A stretch of 64,000 bases of DNA from G963422705 sp963422705 (GCA_963422705.1 OY730443.1:1674001-1738000), one strand, 5' to 3'. Counted from the stretch's first letter, positions 32,649-42,289 are shown. Program-made: numbers and translations. Notes: a model not told the origin generated them from the sequence alone.

Positions 32649-34139
32649 ATGAATATTACCGTCAAAACTGAGGATTTTCGGCAAGATGAAACCGATGTAG
32701 TTGTCATAGCTGTGCTAGAAAATCCCGATTTTTATAGTGGTTATCTCCATATTGCGGATGAAACCTTAGGGGGACGAATTCGCGAATTGATTGAACTTGG
32801 GGACTTCACAGGTAAGATGAAAAGCACCAGTCTCCTCTATACGCGTGGTTCGATGACATCACCGCGTGTCTTGTTGGTAGGACTTGGTGAATACCATGCC
32901 CTTACCTTGGAAAAGGTGCGTCAGGGCGCCGGACATGCAGCGCGTCAGGTCCGGGATATGGGACTCAAATCCGCCACGTTTGTCGTCCCGGATGAGATTC
33001 CAGAACCGGAGGATATGGTTCAAGCTGCAACAGAGGCGATTTTACTCTCGCTCTATACCTTCAATCAGCATAAAACAGCGGAAGAGGAGGATGAAAAGAA
33101 AAAACTTGAATCTATTACGTTTATCGCGGAAAGTGAATCGCGCATGCCGGCGGTAGAACGCGCGGTTGCACACGGCAAAACCGTTGCCAACGGCACGAAA
33201 CTCGCGCGCGATTTGAGCAATCAACCCGCGAACTATCTCACGCCGACGCAACTTGCAGAGAAGGCCACGGCAGTCGCATCCGAAAATGGCCTCCGGTGTG
33301 AGGTATTTGACAAAGTAACCTTGAAAGAGAAAGGGTTTCGCACACTCTTAGCGGTAGCGCAGGGCAGTGTTGAGGCGCCGCGGTTTATCATTTTGGAACA
33401 CACTCCGGAGGGTGAAACCCAAGATACGGTTGTCCTCGTCGGAAAAGGTATTACCTTTGATACCGGCGGAATTTCGCTCAAGCCGGGACGCGGGATGCAT
33501 GAGATGAAGCACGATATGTCCGGCGCCGCGGCGGTACTAGGCGCCATGCAAGTGATTGGCACGCTCAAACCGGATTTGCACGTCATCGGACTCATCGCCA
33601 CAACGGAAAATATGCCGGGCAGCAAGGCGATTAAACCCGGCGACGTTGTAACATCATACGGTGGAAAAACGATTGAGATTCTCAATACCGATGCGGAAGG
33701 ACGACTAATTTTAGCGGATGCGCTCGGGTGGGCGGCCCAGTATAATCCGAAAGCCGTTATCGATTTAGCGACGTTGACAGGGGCCGTAATCACCTGCCTC
33801 GGACATATCGCCGCCGGCGCGATGGCCAACGAGCCGGCACTAATGGAACGGGTGAGAACTGCCGCCGAGAAAACGCATGAACGTGTTTGGGAATTACCAC
33901 TTTGGGACGACTACGACAAAGGCATTAAAAGCACAGTAGCCGACGTGCAGAATATCGGGGACGGTACCGCAGGGACGATTGCAGGCGGCGCGTTTCTAAA
34001 AAAATTCGTGGAGGACTATCCATGGGTGCATTTGGACATCGCCGGAACCGCCTGGGGCATGAAGGATTCTACGTATATTCCTGAGGGCGCATCCGGGTAC
34101 GGGGTCCGGTTATTGGTGCAATTGGTTATGGATTGGTAA
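32649..34139 (+). CDS. pepA: Leucyl aminopeptidase (M17)
   Basis: The 496-aa cytosolic aminopeptidase has an N-terminal macro-like domain (residues 1-170) and a C-terminal catalytic domain. Metal and catalytic motifs are VGKGITFDTGGISLKPG (Lys and Asp ligands), MKHDMSGAAAVLGAM and the NTDAEGRLILADAL signature, with GTAGTIAGGAFLKKFVEDYP near the end. It releases N-terminal amino acids from peptides as a Zn/Mn hexamer. AAAGGAG lies 6 bp before the ATG. Promoter copy F is just upstream. A DUF123 gene follows immediately, and an M29 aminopeptidase after that, making a small peptide-degradation cluster. Confidence 0.96.
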   Translation: MNITVKTEDFRQDETDVVVIAVLENPDFYSGYLHIADETLGGRIRELIELGDFTGKMKSTSLLYTRGSMTSPRVLLVGLGEYHALTLEKVRQGAGHAARQVRDMGLKSATFVVPDEIPEPEDMVQAATEAILLSLYTFNQHKTAEEEDEKKKLESITFIAESESRMPAVERAVAHGKTVANGTKLARDLSNQPANYLTPTQLAEKATAVASENGLRCEVFDKVTLKEKGFRTLLAVAQGSVEAPRFIILEHTPEGETQDTVVLVGKGITFDTGGISLKPGRGMHEMKHDMSGAAAVLGAMQVIGTLKPDLHVIGLIATTENMPGSKAIKPGDVVTSYGGKTIEILNTDAEGRLILADALGWAAQYNPKAVIDLATLTGAVITCLGHIAAGAMANEPALMERVRTAAEKTHERVWELPLWDDYDKGIKSTVADVQNIGDGTAGTIAGGAFLKKFVEDYPWVHLDIAGTAWGMKDSTYIPEGASGYGVRLLVQLVMDW

Positions 34140-34170
34140 GTTGCGTCTGGGGAAAACAGAGATAATTTTG

Positions 34171-34785
34171 ATGCTTCATTCGCTTTTTGATGCATTTGGG
34201 GACTCAGCAGAAACGCCAAATATCGTTATCATCGGTGATGTTTCGCAGGCGGGGACTTATATTCTGTGGATTCACCTCAAAGAACAGGTATCATTACGTT
34301 TTGGAAGGTTCAAGGGTGGCAAAATGATTTCACTCCCCGCCAGTTCTTATATCTACGTCGGTTCAGCCCTTGCGGAAAAAGGCCCGGCTTCATTGGCACG
34401 GAGACTCATCCGGCACGCAACAAGAAGTCAGAATAAACCACCACACCGAATTCGTAACATCATGATACGCCAATTTACTGAACAAGGTTTAGGAATTGGG
34501 GCGCTATTGCCAAAACAGGGGAAAACCTTGTACTGGAATGTTGATTTTCTCTTGGACTTCCAAGCGGCAGAGATTGCCGGGCTCATCGCAATTCGCTCAC
34601 CGGAACGATTGGAACATAGATTCGCCGGGTGGTTCATGGCAGCGCCATACACACAGGTGATTGAACGAGGGTTGGGCGCGAACGATACACCCGGCAATAC
34701 ACATCTGTTACGCGTCTGTGCCGATAGAGTGTGTGGAAGATCTTTCCTAAAAAACGTGGTAAGGACTCTGAACGGAAATGTTTAA
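34171..34785 (+). CDS. DUF123 (GIY-YIG-like) protein
   Basis: The roughly 204-aa protein contains the DUF123 domain: GTYILWIHLKEQVSLRFGRF, ISLPASSYIYVGSAL, SLARRLIRHATRSQ, YWNVDFLLDF. These blocks correspond to the GIY-YIG endonuclease-like fold found in small bacterial and archaeal proteins, sometimes fused to endonuclease III. The function is not established. The start is uncertain: ATG 34171 or an in-frame TTG at 34141 directly after the pepA stop. It most likely belongs to the pepA operon. Confidence 0.8.
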   Translation: MLHSLFDAFGDSAETPNIVIIGDVSQAGTYILWIHLKEQVSLRFGRFKGGKMISLPASSYIYVGSALAEKGPASLARRLIRHATRSQNKPPHRIRNIMIRQFTEQGLGIGALLPKQGKTLYWNVDFLLDFQAAEIAGLIAIRSPERLEHRFAGWFMAAPYTQVIERGLGANDTPGNTHLLRVCADRVCGRSFLKNVVRTLNGNV

Positions 34786-34823
34786 AATTAAACAAGAGCG
34801 ACATCTTTAAGAAAGGGGACACT

Positions 34824-35939
34824 ATGCACGACACGAGATTTGATGAACTTGCAAACGTACTCACGAGACATTCTACCAAAATCCAAACCGGCGAATTTGT
34901 GCTAATCGAAGGCGTCGACATTCCGCAAGAAATGATTATTGCCATCATCCGCGCCGTGCGGAAAGCGGGCGGAATTCCGCTCGTTGAACTTAAGCAGAAT
35001 CGTATCCAACGTGAAATTATCCTGGGCGGAAATGACGCCGGAATCAGAAGGATTGGAGAATACGAAACGTATCGTATGGAACAGGTGCAGGCTTATATCG
35101 GCATACGAGGCAATCATAACATTACAGAGATGTCAGACGTACCGCCAGTAGCAATCCAGCGTTATGAAAAACTGTGGCTCCGGCCCGTTCATTTTGATGT
35201 TCGCGTACCAAACACAAAATGGGTTGTTTTACGGTGGCCCCTGCCAGCAATGGCACAGCAAGCGAATATGAGTACGGAGGCGTTTGAGGATTTCTATTTC
35301 GACGTTTGTACACTTGATTACAGCCGAATGGAACGTGCTGTGTTACCACTGAAAGAACTGATGGAGGCAGCAGACGAAGTTCACATCCTGGGAAAGGACA
35401 CCGATTTGCGATTTAGCATCAAGGATATTCCCGTTATTCCTTGCACTGGCGAGAAAAATATCCCTGATGGCGAGTGCTTCACTGCACCGGTGCGAGATTC
35501 CATCAACGGCACTATCCTTTTCAATACCCCCACAATCTATCAAGGAACAACGTTTACTGACATTCGATTCCGCTTTGAAAAAGGGAAAATCGTTGAGGCA
35601 TCAGCAAACAATAGCAAGCGGTTAAATGAGATTCTCGATACGGACGACGGCGCGCGTTATATCGGCGAATTTGCGATTGCGTTCAACCCATATATAACCG
35701 CCCCGATGCTTGATATTCTGTTTGATGAGAAGATTGCCGGTTCCTTTCATTTCACACCCGGCCAGGCTTACAAAGAAACAGAAAATGGCGTCAGCTCTAA
35801 TATCCATTGGGACCTTGTGATGATTCAAACGCCAGAACATGGGGGCGGCGAAATATATTTCGACGGAAACCTAATTCGGAAGAACGGACAATTTGTCTAT
35901 CCGGCATTGGAAGCGTTAAATCCGGAGAACTTAAAATGA
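34824..35939 (+). CDS. M29-family aminopeptidase
   Basis: The 371-aa protein resembles thermophilic metalloaminopeptidases (AmpS/AmpT, M29). VLIEGVDIPQEMIIAIIRAV and AGGIPLVEL are in the N-terminal domain. NIPDGECFTAPVRDSINGTI is the hallmark Pro-x-Gly-Glu segment with the first metal-ligand Glu. ARYIGEFAIAFNP supplies another Glu, and the C-terminal NIHWDLVMIQ plus FDGNLIRKNGQFV completes the site. A Shine-Dalgarno AGAAAGGGGA precedes ATG 34824; the frame is open further upstream but without such a site. It acts on peptides in the cytoplasm and is third in the pepA cluster. Confidence 0.9.
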   Translation: MHDTRFDELANVLTRHSTKIQTGEFVLIEGVDIPQEMIIAIIRAVRKAGGIPLVELKQNRIQREIILGGNDAGIRRIGEYETYRMEQVQAYIGIRGNHNITEMSDVPPVAIQRYEKLWLRPVHFDVRVPNTKWVVLRWPLPAMAQQANMSTEAFEDFYFDVCTLDYSRMERAVLPLKELMEAADEVHILGKDTDLRFSIKDIPVIPCTGEKNIPDGECFTAPVRDSINGTILFNTPTIYQGTTFTDIRFRFEKGKIVEASANNSKRLNEILDTDDGARYIGEFAIAFNPYITAPMLDILFDEKIAGSFHFTPGQAYKETENGVSSNIHWDLVMIQTPEHGGGEIYFDGNLIRKNGQFVYPALEALNPENLK

Positions 35940-36019
35940 AGAAGATTTCTCCCGGCATATTCGGTTGGATTTGAGCGAATTGCGAGCGATGTCAGGGCTT
36001 CGGATAAACATTTAAAAAT

Positions 36020-36070
36020 AGGGCGCTGCCCTGATGAAATTCACGTCTGCATCAGGGCAGCGCCCTTTCG
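36020..36070. terminator. Strong hairpin terminator after the M29 gene
   Basis: AGGGCGCTGCCCTGATG (36020-36036) pairs perfectly over 17 bp with CATCAGGGCAGCGCCCT (36050-36066). Only a short T-stretch follows. It separates the pepA cluster from nhaC. Confidence 0.65.
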
Positions 36071-36301
36071 ACGTGAAGATACATCGCCAAGCGCATTCTA
36101 TAAAAAACACATTTTTTGGCAATTATTTTTTGATATAATAATGATATAATAGGATTTGTGTAGCAATCCCGCAATCGCAACGGCTGCAGCATCTGTGGCA
36201 TGTCCACCCCAAAGCACTTTGACACCATTTTTTTCGTTTTATATTCCATCAACATTTAGGATATGATAAGTGAAAGGTTAATTTCAGCGATAAGGGAGTA
36301 A

Positions 36302-38026
36302 ATGTTGAATTACAAACTGAAAATTCTGATTAGCGTCCCGATATTTTTAGGTATCTGTTTTGTCTGCATGTGGCAGGCGTCTCGTGTTCACTCTTCCACT
36401 CTTGAGCTAGTATGGTACAGTACTATTCCCCCTCTCCTGGCCGTCACCTTAGCCATTCTGACAACCCGGTTGCTGCTGAGCCTCGGAATAGCGGTTGGAG
36501 TAGGCATTTTCCTTTCTTGGATTAAACAGCATCCAACCCTCCACGGTTTTCTGACGGAGGTAGTCTGGGCTGCTCGTGCGGTGACTATCACGAACGACGG
36601 TATAGATTTTTTCAATGCCTGGGTTATTCTGTTTGTCGGTATCATCATGGCAATGATTTCGGTGGTGGTAGCGTCAGGCGGGATTGAAGGGGTTATCATC
36701 AGTCTTTCCCGCTATGCTACCGGTCCCCGTTCCACCCAATTCATGACGGCTTTGATGGGAATAGTTATCTTTATCGGTGATTATTCCAATGCGATTCTTG
36801 TTGGCGCGACGATGCGTCCTTTGAGTGAACATCATCGAGTGAGTCGTGAAAAATTGGCTTACCTGGTAGATTCAACGAGCGCGCCGATTGCGGGGCTTGC
36901 TTTTGTTAGCACTTGGATAGGTTATGAGGTTGGGCTCTTTAACGATGTAGCCAAAACGATAGGGATACCCACTGATGGATATTCGATGTTTTTTGACGCC
37001 CTCGGTTTTCGGTTTTACTGTATTCTTACGATTATCTTCGTCTTAGTGAATGCCATCAGCGGTGAGGATTATGGGCCAATGGAGAAGGCGGAAACGCGGG
37101 CGCGCAAGACAGGCGCGGTTTCTGCGCCTGATGCGCAAGCCATAGGGAGCACGGCGAATTTCACGCGTGTTCCAAATACTGTCGTCCACCCGTTGTCAGC
37201 GGTGTTCCCCCTCTTCGCCCTTTTGGGATTGCTGCCCTTCGGTTTCTGGGTAGATGGCAGTCAGGCCGGTTCTATTTTTTCACTTGCTGCTTGGGAAGAC
37301 GCGCTTTCAAGAGTGAGTAACGGTTCTATCTTTTCTTTCACTGCTTGGCGCGATGCGCTTTCAGATGCAAACAACGTCATGGTGCTCGCGCTCGGCGCCA
37401 CGCTATCTTTCCTTATTGCGATTATATCTGCCCGTTGCCTCTCAAAATTGCGATTTGCAGACATTGGTACAGCCGTCTGGACGGGGGTGAAAGGGAGTCT
37501 CCTGCCTTTAAGCATACTCTTATTAGCGTGGGGGCTAAAAGCCTCTTGTGATAGGCTGATGACAGGGCAATTTCTCGCAGCGATGCTAGAAGATATCGTA
37601 TCCCCCCTCTGGTTTCCACTGCTCGTCTTCGCGATTGCGTCTCTAACCTCTTTTGCGACAGGTACCAGCTGGGGAACGATGGCGATTCTCATTCCGACAG
37701 CGATTCCCGTCGCGTTTTTACTTGATAATGAGGTTTACGGCATCACAACAGTCATCTGTCTCGGAGCTGTCCTTGACGGCGCAATTTTCGGGGACCACTG
37801 TTCACCGGTTTCAGATACGACAATTCTCAGTTCTATCGCTAGCAATTGTGATGCTTTACATCATGTCAGAACGCAATTGCCTTACAGTCTCACCGTTGCG
37901 GCATTGGCGATAGTGTGCGGATATTTTCCGGCGGCGCTTGGAATTACATCCCCTATCAGCATTGCGTGCGGCACGTTCCTGATTCTATTTCTATTTTATG
38001 GGCTTTCTCGCTTTCGCTCCCGGTAG
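36302..38026 (+). CDS. NhaC-family Na+/H+ antiporter
   Basis: The 574-aa integral membrane protein has about 12 helices. Signature parts are MTALMGIVIFIGDYSNAILV, MRPLSEHHRVSREKLAYLVD, STSAPIAGLAFVSTWIGYEV and, near the C-terminus, FATGTSWGTMAILIPTAIPV and DGAIFGDHCSPVSDTTILSS. These are the paired conserved regions of the NhaC (PF03553) family, which exchanges Na+ for protons, useful in a marine setting. A central insertion (residues about 315-350) contains a tandem-like duplication (SIFSLAAWEDALS then SIFSFTAWRDALS). Some homologues transport amino-acid-like substrates instead. AAGGGAG precedes the ATG. Confidence 0.88.
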   Translation: MLNYKLKILISVPIFLGICFVCMWQASRVHSSTLELVWYSTIPPLLAVTLAILTTRLLLSLGIAVGVGIFLSWIKQHPTLHGFLTEVVWAARAVTITNDGIDFFNAWVILFVGIIMAMISVVVASGGIEGVIISLSRYATGPRSTQFMTALMGIVIFIGDYSNAILVGATMRPLSEHHRVSREKLAYLVDSTSAPIAGLAFVSTWIGYEVGLFNDVAKTIGIPTDGYSMFFDALGFRFYCILTIIFVLVNAISGEDYGPMEKAETRARKTGAVSAPDAQAIGSTANFTRVPNTVVHPLSAVFPLFALLGLLPFGFWVDGSQAGSIFSLAAWEDALSRVSNGSIFSFTAWRDALSDANNVMVLALGATLSFLIAIISARCLSKLRFADIGTAVWTGVKGSLLPLSILLLAWGLKASCDRLMTGQFLAAMLEDIVSPLWFPLLVFAIASLTSFATGTSWGTMAILIPTAIPVAFLLDNEVYGITTVICLGAVLDGAIFGDHCSPVSDTTILSSIASNCDALHHVRTQLPYSLTVAALAIVCGYFPAALGITSPISIACGTFLILFLFYGLSRFRSR

Positions 38027-38040
38027 AAATCGGTTATTTC

Positions 38041-38937
38041 TTAACCTAAATCGGGAAACCGCAAAAATCGTTTCGCGTTCCCTCCCATAATGTCTGCGAG
38101 TTCAGATTCAGATAGGTTTGGCAAGAGCTGCTCTATAACGGTAGTGAGTTCACCGTATCCCGGATGCTCCAAAATCCACGGAAAATCTGTTGCCCACATC
38201 AACCGTTTTGCCCCAAAATCAGTCAAGAGGCTCCGGTGCCAACCGGAGAGCTCCTGATACGGGAAGTCTTCTTTACTGAATGCGTACTGCCCCGATAAAT
38301 GGACTGTCACATTCTCAAAACGTGCCAATCGGTAAGTTGTGTGCATTGCGAGGTTGTAAGACGTCACTTCAATCCGGGGCCTTCCATGCTCATCCCACCT
38401 GAATTTTCCTTTTCCGGGGCACATTCCGAGATGATTGAGAGCGACGCGGACTTGTGGAAATTCTTGGATAAGATACGGCAGCAGATGTGCATCAATAGAA
38501 CGCGGATAGAGCCAGAGCACATAATCTTGTTCAGCGGCATACTTCCAAATGCGATAGGACTGGAATTTTCGGACATCCATCTTGGCGAAAATATCGCGGG
38601 GGCCGCCAATCGTAGAAAGGCGGAAGCCGATTACCCCTGTACCCTCTGCCAATTTTGCCATGTGCTCTTCCGGACGTGGCGTTTCTACAGGAACCAACCC
38701 AATTCCTAAAAATTGTTTCGGATAGGTTTTTAGGCAGTGCAGGAGATATTTGTGCTGTTCCAAACTTGTGCCGCCAATTTGGACGAGTACAGCCTGTTCG
38801 ATTTGATATTTTTCCATCTCACCCAACAGTTTCTCCGCGGTTTCTTCGCGTTCTGCTGGGTACACGGGTGTTGTCTGCCTCGGAAATTCAGCGGAGTCCT
38901 TTGCAAATACATGAACGTGTGCATCAATTCGTGGCAT
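38041..38937 (-). CDS. Amidohydrolase 2 family metal-dependent hydrolase
   Basis: The 298-aa TIM-barrel protein starts MPRIDAHVHVFAKDSAEFPR, with HVH at the first metal site. ALNHLGMCPGKG near the middle holds the next His, and LMWATDFPWILEHPGY near residue 260 holds the beta-8 Asp. An AGGAGC site precedes ATG 38937; the longer open frame reaches into the neighbouring PhyH gene and is not used. It is the last gene of a minus-strand operon with PhyH and a PLP enzyme, and a paralogue of the gene at 3471. The substrate is unknown. Confidence 0.86.
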   Translation of the reverse strand: MPRIDAHVHVFAKDSAEFPRQTTPVYPAEREETAEKLLGEMEKYQIEQAVLVQIGGTSLEQHKYLLHCLKTYPKQFLGIGLVPVETPRPEEHMAKLAEGTGVIGFRLSTIGGPRDIFAKMDVRKFQSYRIWKYAAEQDYVLWLYPRSIDAHLLPYLIQEFPQVRVALNHLGMCPGKGKFRWDEHGRPRIEVTSYNLAMHTTYRLARFENVTVHLSGQYAFSKEDFPYQELSGWHRSLLTDFGAKRLMWATDFPWILEHPGYGELTTVIEQLLPNLSESELADIMGGNAKRFLRFPDLG

Positions 38938-38953
38938 GATAAACTTGCTCCTG

Positions 38954-39667
38954 TTATGCCAAGCTGAAAAGTTTACGCCGTGCCGGTGTTGTGCAATATT
39001 CCGAAATCGCCTCAAACTGCTTCGGGCTAACACGCCCCGGGGTTCCCTTCTCATAGATTAGAATAATTGATTTGCGTGGCACATCCGAGTGGTTATCCAT
39101 AGAGACGTGCCACCCGTAGGAATTGAACAGAATTGCTGTCCCGGCTTTACCGGAAAAAGTTTTGTGCCCTGGCATGCTCTCCTGCCTGAGGGGGCGTGTA
39201 TAAGGCCCCGCATCTGGTTTATGACTCCCCGGCACATAAGCGAATTCGCCACACCGTGGCCCGACATCGTTAACGTAAATTTGCACTTTAATGTGAAGCG
39301 GATTTTGCTGCGGCACGTCTGGGTGCCAGCCTGTATAACTCACCGGCCAAGGTGCGACAGTGCGAACCTGTGGCCCCAACAAAATCAGTTCATCATCGGT
39401 GAATTCCATCAAAGCCCCATAATAAGTTGGGTAATCAATAATATCGATAAAAATCGTATCTTTTTCAAGCGGATTCGGAATATCATAAAAAGTCGCTGCT
39501 GCCTCCGCCGCTTCAACTCTATCCAACCATTCCGCCTTACACTTTTCCGCCCAGTAGTCAAACGCCATTTGGAGGCGCTTCAGCTTTTCGCCTTGAATCG
39601 CATTTTCAAAGACAAGGTATCCCTCCTCTTCCCAGTGCGCCTTTTGTGCGGGAGCCGGTCGAATCAT
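38954..39667 (-). CDS. Phytanoyl-CoA dioxygenase (PhyH) family protein
   Basis: The 237-aa Fe(II)/2-oxoglutarate-type oxygenase has the HxD motif in YTGWHPDVPQQNP. HIKVQIYVNDVGPRCGEFAYV and PGSHKPDAG form the core, and the distal His is in FNSYGWHVSMDNHSD with RKSI as the 2-oxoglutarate Arg. In contrast to the paralogue at 5362, all three metal ligands are visible. GAGGAGATT precedes ATG 39667. It lies between a PLP amino-acid enzyme and an amidohydrolase, spacing 13-16 bp, so one transcript is likely and its substrate may be amino-acid-derived. Confidence 0.88.
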   Translation of the reverse strand: MIRPAPAQKAHWEEEGYLVFENAIQGEKLKRLQMAFDYWAEKCKAEWLDRVEAAEAAATFYDIPNPLEKDTIFIDIIDYPTYYGALMEFTDDELILLGPQVRTVAPWPVSYTGWHPDVPQQNPLHIKVQIYVNDVGPRCGEFAYVPGSHKPDAGPYTRPLRQESMPGHKTFSGKAGTAILFNSYGWHVSMDNHSDVPRKSIILIYEKGTPGRVSPKQFEAISEYCTTPARRKLFSLA

Positions 39668-39680
39668 GATAAATCTCCTC

Positions 39681-40724
39681 TTATTTGACTTTACCTCTGC
39701 CAGCAATTTTCCAAATCGCCTCAACCTTATCGCCTCGTACTGCCACCAGTTCATCGTGAAGGTTACTTGTCATCCCTTGATGTAGCGGAATTACAGTTAA
39801 CCGTTCGCCGACGCGAAACCGATGCGAACATTCGCTGACATCTACATGGCCATGTTCAACCGACATTCCATAGATTTTCGCATTCGGATATCCGATGATA
39901 TGTCCATAAGGCGTTGGTGGGTAACTGGTAAACGTTTTTTGTCCACCGTCAATGATAATCCGCTCTACTGTAGGTGTACTCACCACGGTGACAATCATCC
40001 GCAGCGGGCAACGTTTCGGGTGCAACATGCTGGAATTACCGATGCGCGTCATCCCCTCGTAGACATAGGAGCCGCTTCGCGTTTCTGTACAGCCAATTTC
40101 CTTTGATGTCTCTTCAGCCCCAGTGCCGCCCCCGCTGATAACATTAACAGGTATGCCATCGCGCCAGAGCAAGTCAACCGTTTCTTCAAGAAACGCTTTC
40201 GCCCGAGAATGACTTGGGTACGTCATGATGCCTTGGAAATCGAGTGCGGGCGACGTCACAGCTTGACGGGCGAGCATTTGCGCCTCCTGTGCTGAACCGA
40301 CACCACACCGTCCGCCACCGGTGTCCAACTCTATCAGCAACGAAACAACAGACTTGTACCGGTTCGCATGCTCAGAGATGCCCGATATCGTCTCTTCAGA
40401 ATCCGCTGCAACGATGATATTTGCCCGGTTTACCAACGTTGTCAGCCGTTTTAATTTTGGTGTACCGACTATATTATAAGGGATTAGGATATTGTCAATT
40501 CCGGCATCTACCATCGCCTCTGCTTCACCGATTTTTTGGCACGTTACCCCCTGAGAACCAGCAGCGAGTTGACGTTTCGCAATCTCTGGAACCTTATGCG
40601 TTTTTGAGTGCACGCGGAGCGCGATTCCGATATGAGCACAGTGCGCTGCCATATCGTCAATATTACGTTCAAGAACGTCCAGCTCTACGGTAAGAACAGG
40701 CGTATCAAGCGCCGCGAGTTCCAT
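39681..40724 (-). CDS. D-threonine aldolase / D-serine dehydratase-like PLP enzyme
   Basis: The 347-aa fold-type III PLP protein (alanine-racemase N-terminal barrel plus C-terminal beta domain) begins MELAALDTPVLTVELDVLER. RVHSKTHKVPEIAK contains the PLP lysine (typical PHxKTHK). ISGGGTGAEETSKEIG and ETRSGSYVYEGM provide phosphate-binding loops. The C-terminal SVEHGHVDVSE and RLTVIPLHQGMTSNLHDELV carry the His/Cys-type metal site region of D-threonine aldolase/DSD1. It probably cleaves or dehydrates a D-3-hydroxy amino acid. GGAGG lies 8 bp before ATG 40724. It is first gene of a three-gene operon. Confidence 0.88.
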   Translation of the reverse strand: MELAALDTPVLTVELDVLERNIDDMAAHCAHIGIALRVHSKTHKVPEIAKRQLAAGSQGVTCQKIGEAEAMVDAGIDNILIPYNIVGTPKLKRLTTLVNRANIIVAADSEETISGISEHANRYKSVVSLLIELDTGGGRCGVGSAQEAQMLARQAVTSPALDFQGIMTYPSHSRAKAFLEETVDLLWRDGIPVNVISGGGTGAEETSKEIGCTETRSGSYVYEGMTRIGNSSMLHPKRCPLRMIVTVVSTPTVERIIIDGGQKTFTSYPPTPYGHIIGYPNAKIYGMSVEHGHVDVSECSHRFRVGERLTVIPLHQGMTSNLHDELVAVRGDKVEAIWKIAGRGKVK

Positions 40725-40751
40725 GTCTTTTCCCTCCAAAAGATTCTCTAT

Positions 40752-40780
40752 AGTCTATCACTTGCGTACTTTTTTGTCAA
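40752..40780 (-). promoter_or_regulatory. Promoter of the PLP/PhyH/amidohydrolase operon
   Basis: Minus-strand TTGACA (40775-40780), a 17-bp spacer and TAGACT (40752-40757), 28 bp upstream of the start codon. Confidence 0.55.
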
Positions 40781-40871
40781 CTGTCGGTATTTTCCTTCAA
40801 TCAGTGATGTGAAAATTGCGAGATGACAATACTCGTTATCAAGCCTTCTCCGGTGAAACTAAAAAAAGGAT

Positions 40872-40976
40872 TTGACTTTTACTGTAAATTATGATAGCAT
40901 TTAATGCAAAGGAGATTTTCATAACGTTTTAGTACCATCCAATGTCGAAAATATTTTGATGTTGGGTATTTTTTTT
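40872..40976 (+). promoter_or_regulatory. tyrS promoter and leader terminator (attenuator)
   Basis: TTGACT (40872-40877), a 17-bp spacer and TAGCAT (40895-40900). About 40 nt later a hairpin CCAATGTC (40939-40946) / GATGTTGG (40958-40965), with an AAAATATTTT inner palindrome, is followed by eight T (40969-40976). The terminator lies between promoter and gene, so transcription of tyrS requires readthrough. Promoter and hairpin are related to those before the DAHP synthase gene. Confidence 0.65.
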
Positions 40977-41032
40977 ATGAGGTGTAGCGAGGCGCACCAA
41001 CATCCGTGATACGCCCGAATAAGGAGTGAAAA

Positions 41033-42289
41033 ATGGAGAACGTTTTTGAAACCCTCAAGGAACGCGGGTTTGTCCAACAGTGTACCAATGAAGAACGGGT
41101 GGCTGCCCTGCTATCAGAAAAGCAGATTTCCTACTACGTCGGTTTTGACCCAACCGCTGATAGTCTCCACGTTGGGAGTCTTGTTCCCATCATGGCGATG
41201 GCACACTTACAACGGGCAGGACATCAACCGATAGCAATTATCGGAGGCGGGACAACGATGGTAGGTGACCCGAGCGACAAAACCGCGATGCGCCAACTGA
41301 TGCCGTTGGAACAAATTGAAGCGAATGGTACTGGTATCCTAAAGCAACTCCAGCGTTACCTAAAACTTCAGCATGCCGGGTCCCATCATGGTGATAAAGA
41401 AGGGCTGTTCCTTAATAACGCGGATTGGTTATTGTCTCTTAATTATATTGATTTTCTCCGGGAGATTGGCAGATACTTCCGCGTCAATGAAATGATTCGT
41501 GCAGAAGGCTATCGGCAACGGTTGGAACGCGAGGTAGGGCTTTCGTTCCTTGAATTCAATTATCAACTTCTCCAAGCTTATGACTTCCTTTACCTCTATC
41601 AGAGACATGGCTGCGTTCTCCAGTTTGGCGGCGATGATCAATGGAGCAATATCCTTGCAGGCGTTGAACTCGTCCGCCGGATTGAGGGGCAACGGGTAGA
41701 GGCCCTCACCTTTCCGCTGCTCACCAGTGCGGGCGGCGCAAAGATGGGAAAAACCGCCGACGGTGCAGTCTGGCTCGATGCGAAACGGACATCGCCCTAC
41801 CATTTTTATCAGTACTGGATTAATACCGATGACAGGGACGTTGAAAGATTCTTAGGCTATTTCACTTTTCTCTCTATTGATGAAGTCAGGCGCCTCGGTA
41901 AACTTGAGCATGAAGCCATTCGAGAGGCAAAAGCTGTCCTCGCCTATGAAGTAACGAAACTTGCCCACGGAAAAGCTGAAGCTGACAGTGCCCAGGCTGC
42001 GTCGCGTGCTGCATTTGGGGGCGGCTGCCTCGATTTGACTGCAATGCCGACATCTGTTATTCAACGTGAGCGCATTCAATCCGGCATTTCCATCATGCGG
42101 TTATTCCATGAAGTTGGGTTGGTGAACTCCCGTAGCGAAGCGCGGCGCCTCATTCAGCAAGGGGGTGCCTATATCAACGAAAAGCAGTATCGCGACATAG
42201 GTACCGTTGTTGATGAAACCCTACTTGATAAGGATGCCTTGTTCTTGCGCGCAGGGAAAAAGTCCTACCACCGTATCATTTTTGAATGA
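41033..42289 (+). CDS. tyrS: Tyrosyl-tRNA synthetase
   Basis: The 418-aa class I synthetase charges tRNA-Tyr. YYVGFDPTADSLHVGSLVPI contains the HVGS form of the HIGH motif. LEFNYQLLQAYDFLYLYQRH and FGGDDQWSNILAG form the tyrosine pocket, and GAKMGKTADGAVWLD gives the KMGKT form of KMSKS. The C-terminal S4-like RNA-binding domain covers about 350-418 (VNSRSEARRLIQQGGAYINE). AAGGAG precedes the ATG. Expression is probably controlled by the terminator in its leader. Confidence 0.97.
   Translation: MENVFETLKERGFVQQCTNEERVAALLSEKQISYYVGFDPTADSLHVGSLVPIMAMAHLQRAGHQPIAIIGGGTTMVGDPSDKTAMRQLMPLEQIEANGTGILKQLQRYLKLQHAGSHHGDKEGLFLNNADWLLSLNYIDFLREIGRYFRVNEMIRAEGYRQRLEREVGLSFLEFNYQLLQAYDFLYLYQRHGCVLQFGGDDQWSNILAGVELVRRIEGQRVEALTFPLLTSAGGAKMGKTADGAVWLDAKRTSPYHFYQYWINTDDRDVERFLGYFTFLSIDEVRRLGKLEHEAIREAKAVLAYEVTKLAHGKAEADSAQAASRAAFGGGCLDLTAMPTSVIQRERIQSGISIMRLFHEVGLVNSRSEARRLIQQGGAYINEKQYRDIGTVVDETLLDKDALFLRAGKKSYHRIIFE

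Noticed and set aside
36116..36150. AT-rich TTGGCA/TATAAT combinations before nhaC
   Set aside because: No pair has a 16-18 bp spacer with both boxes good; a TTGACA at 36219 with TATTCC is also weak, so no promoter was assigned.
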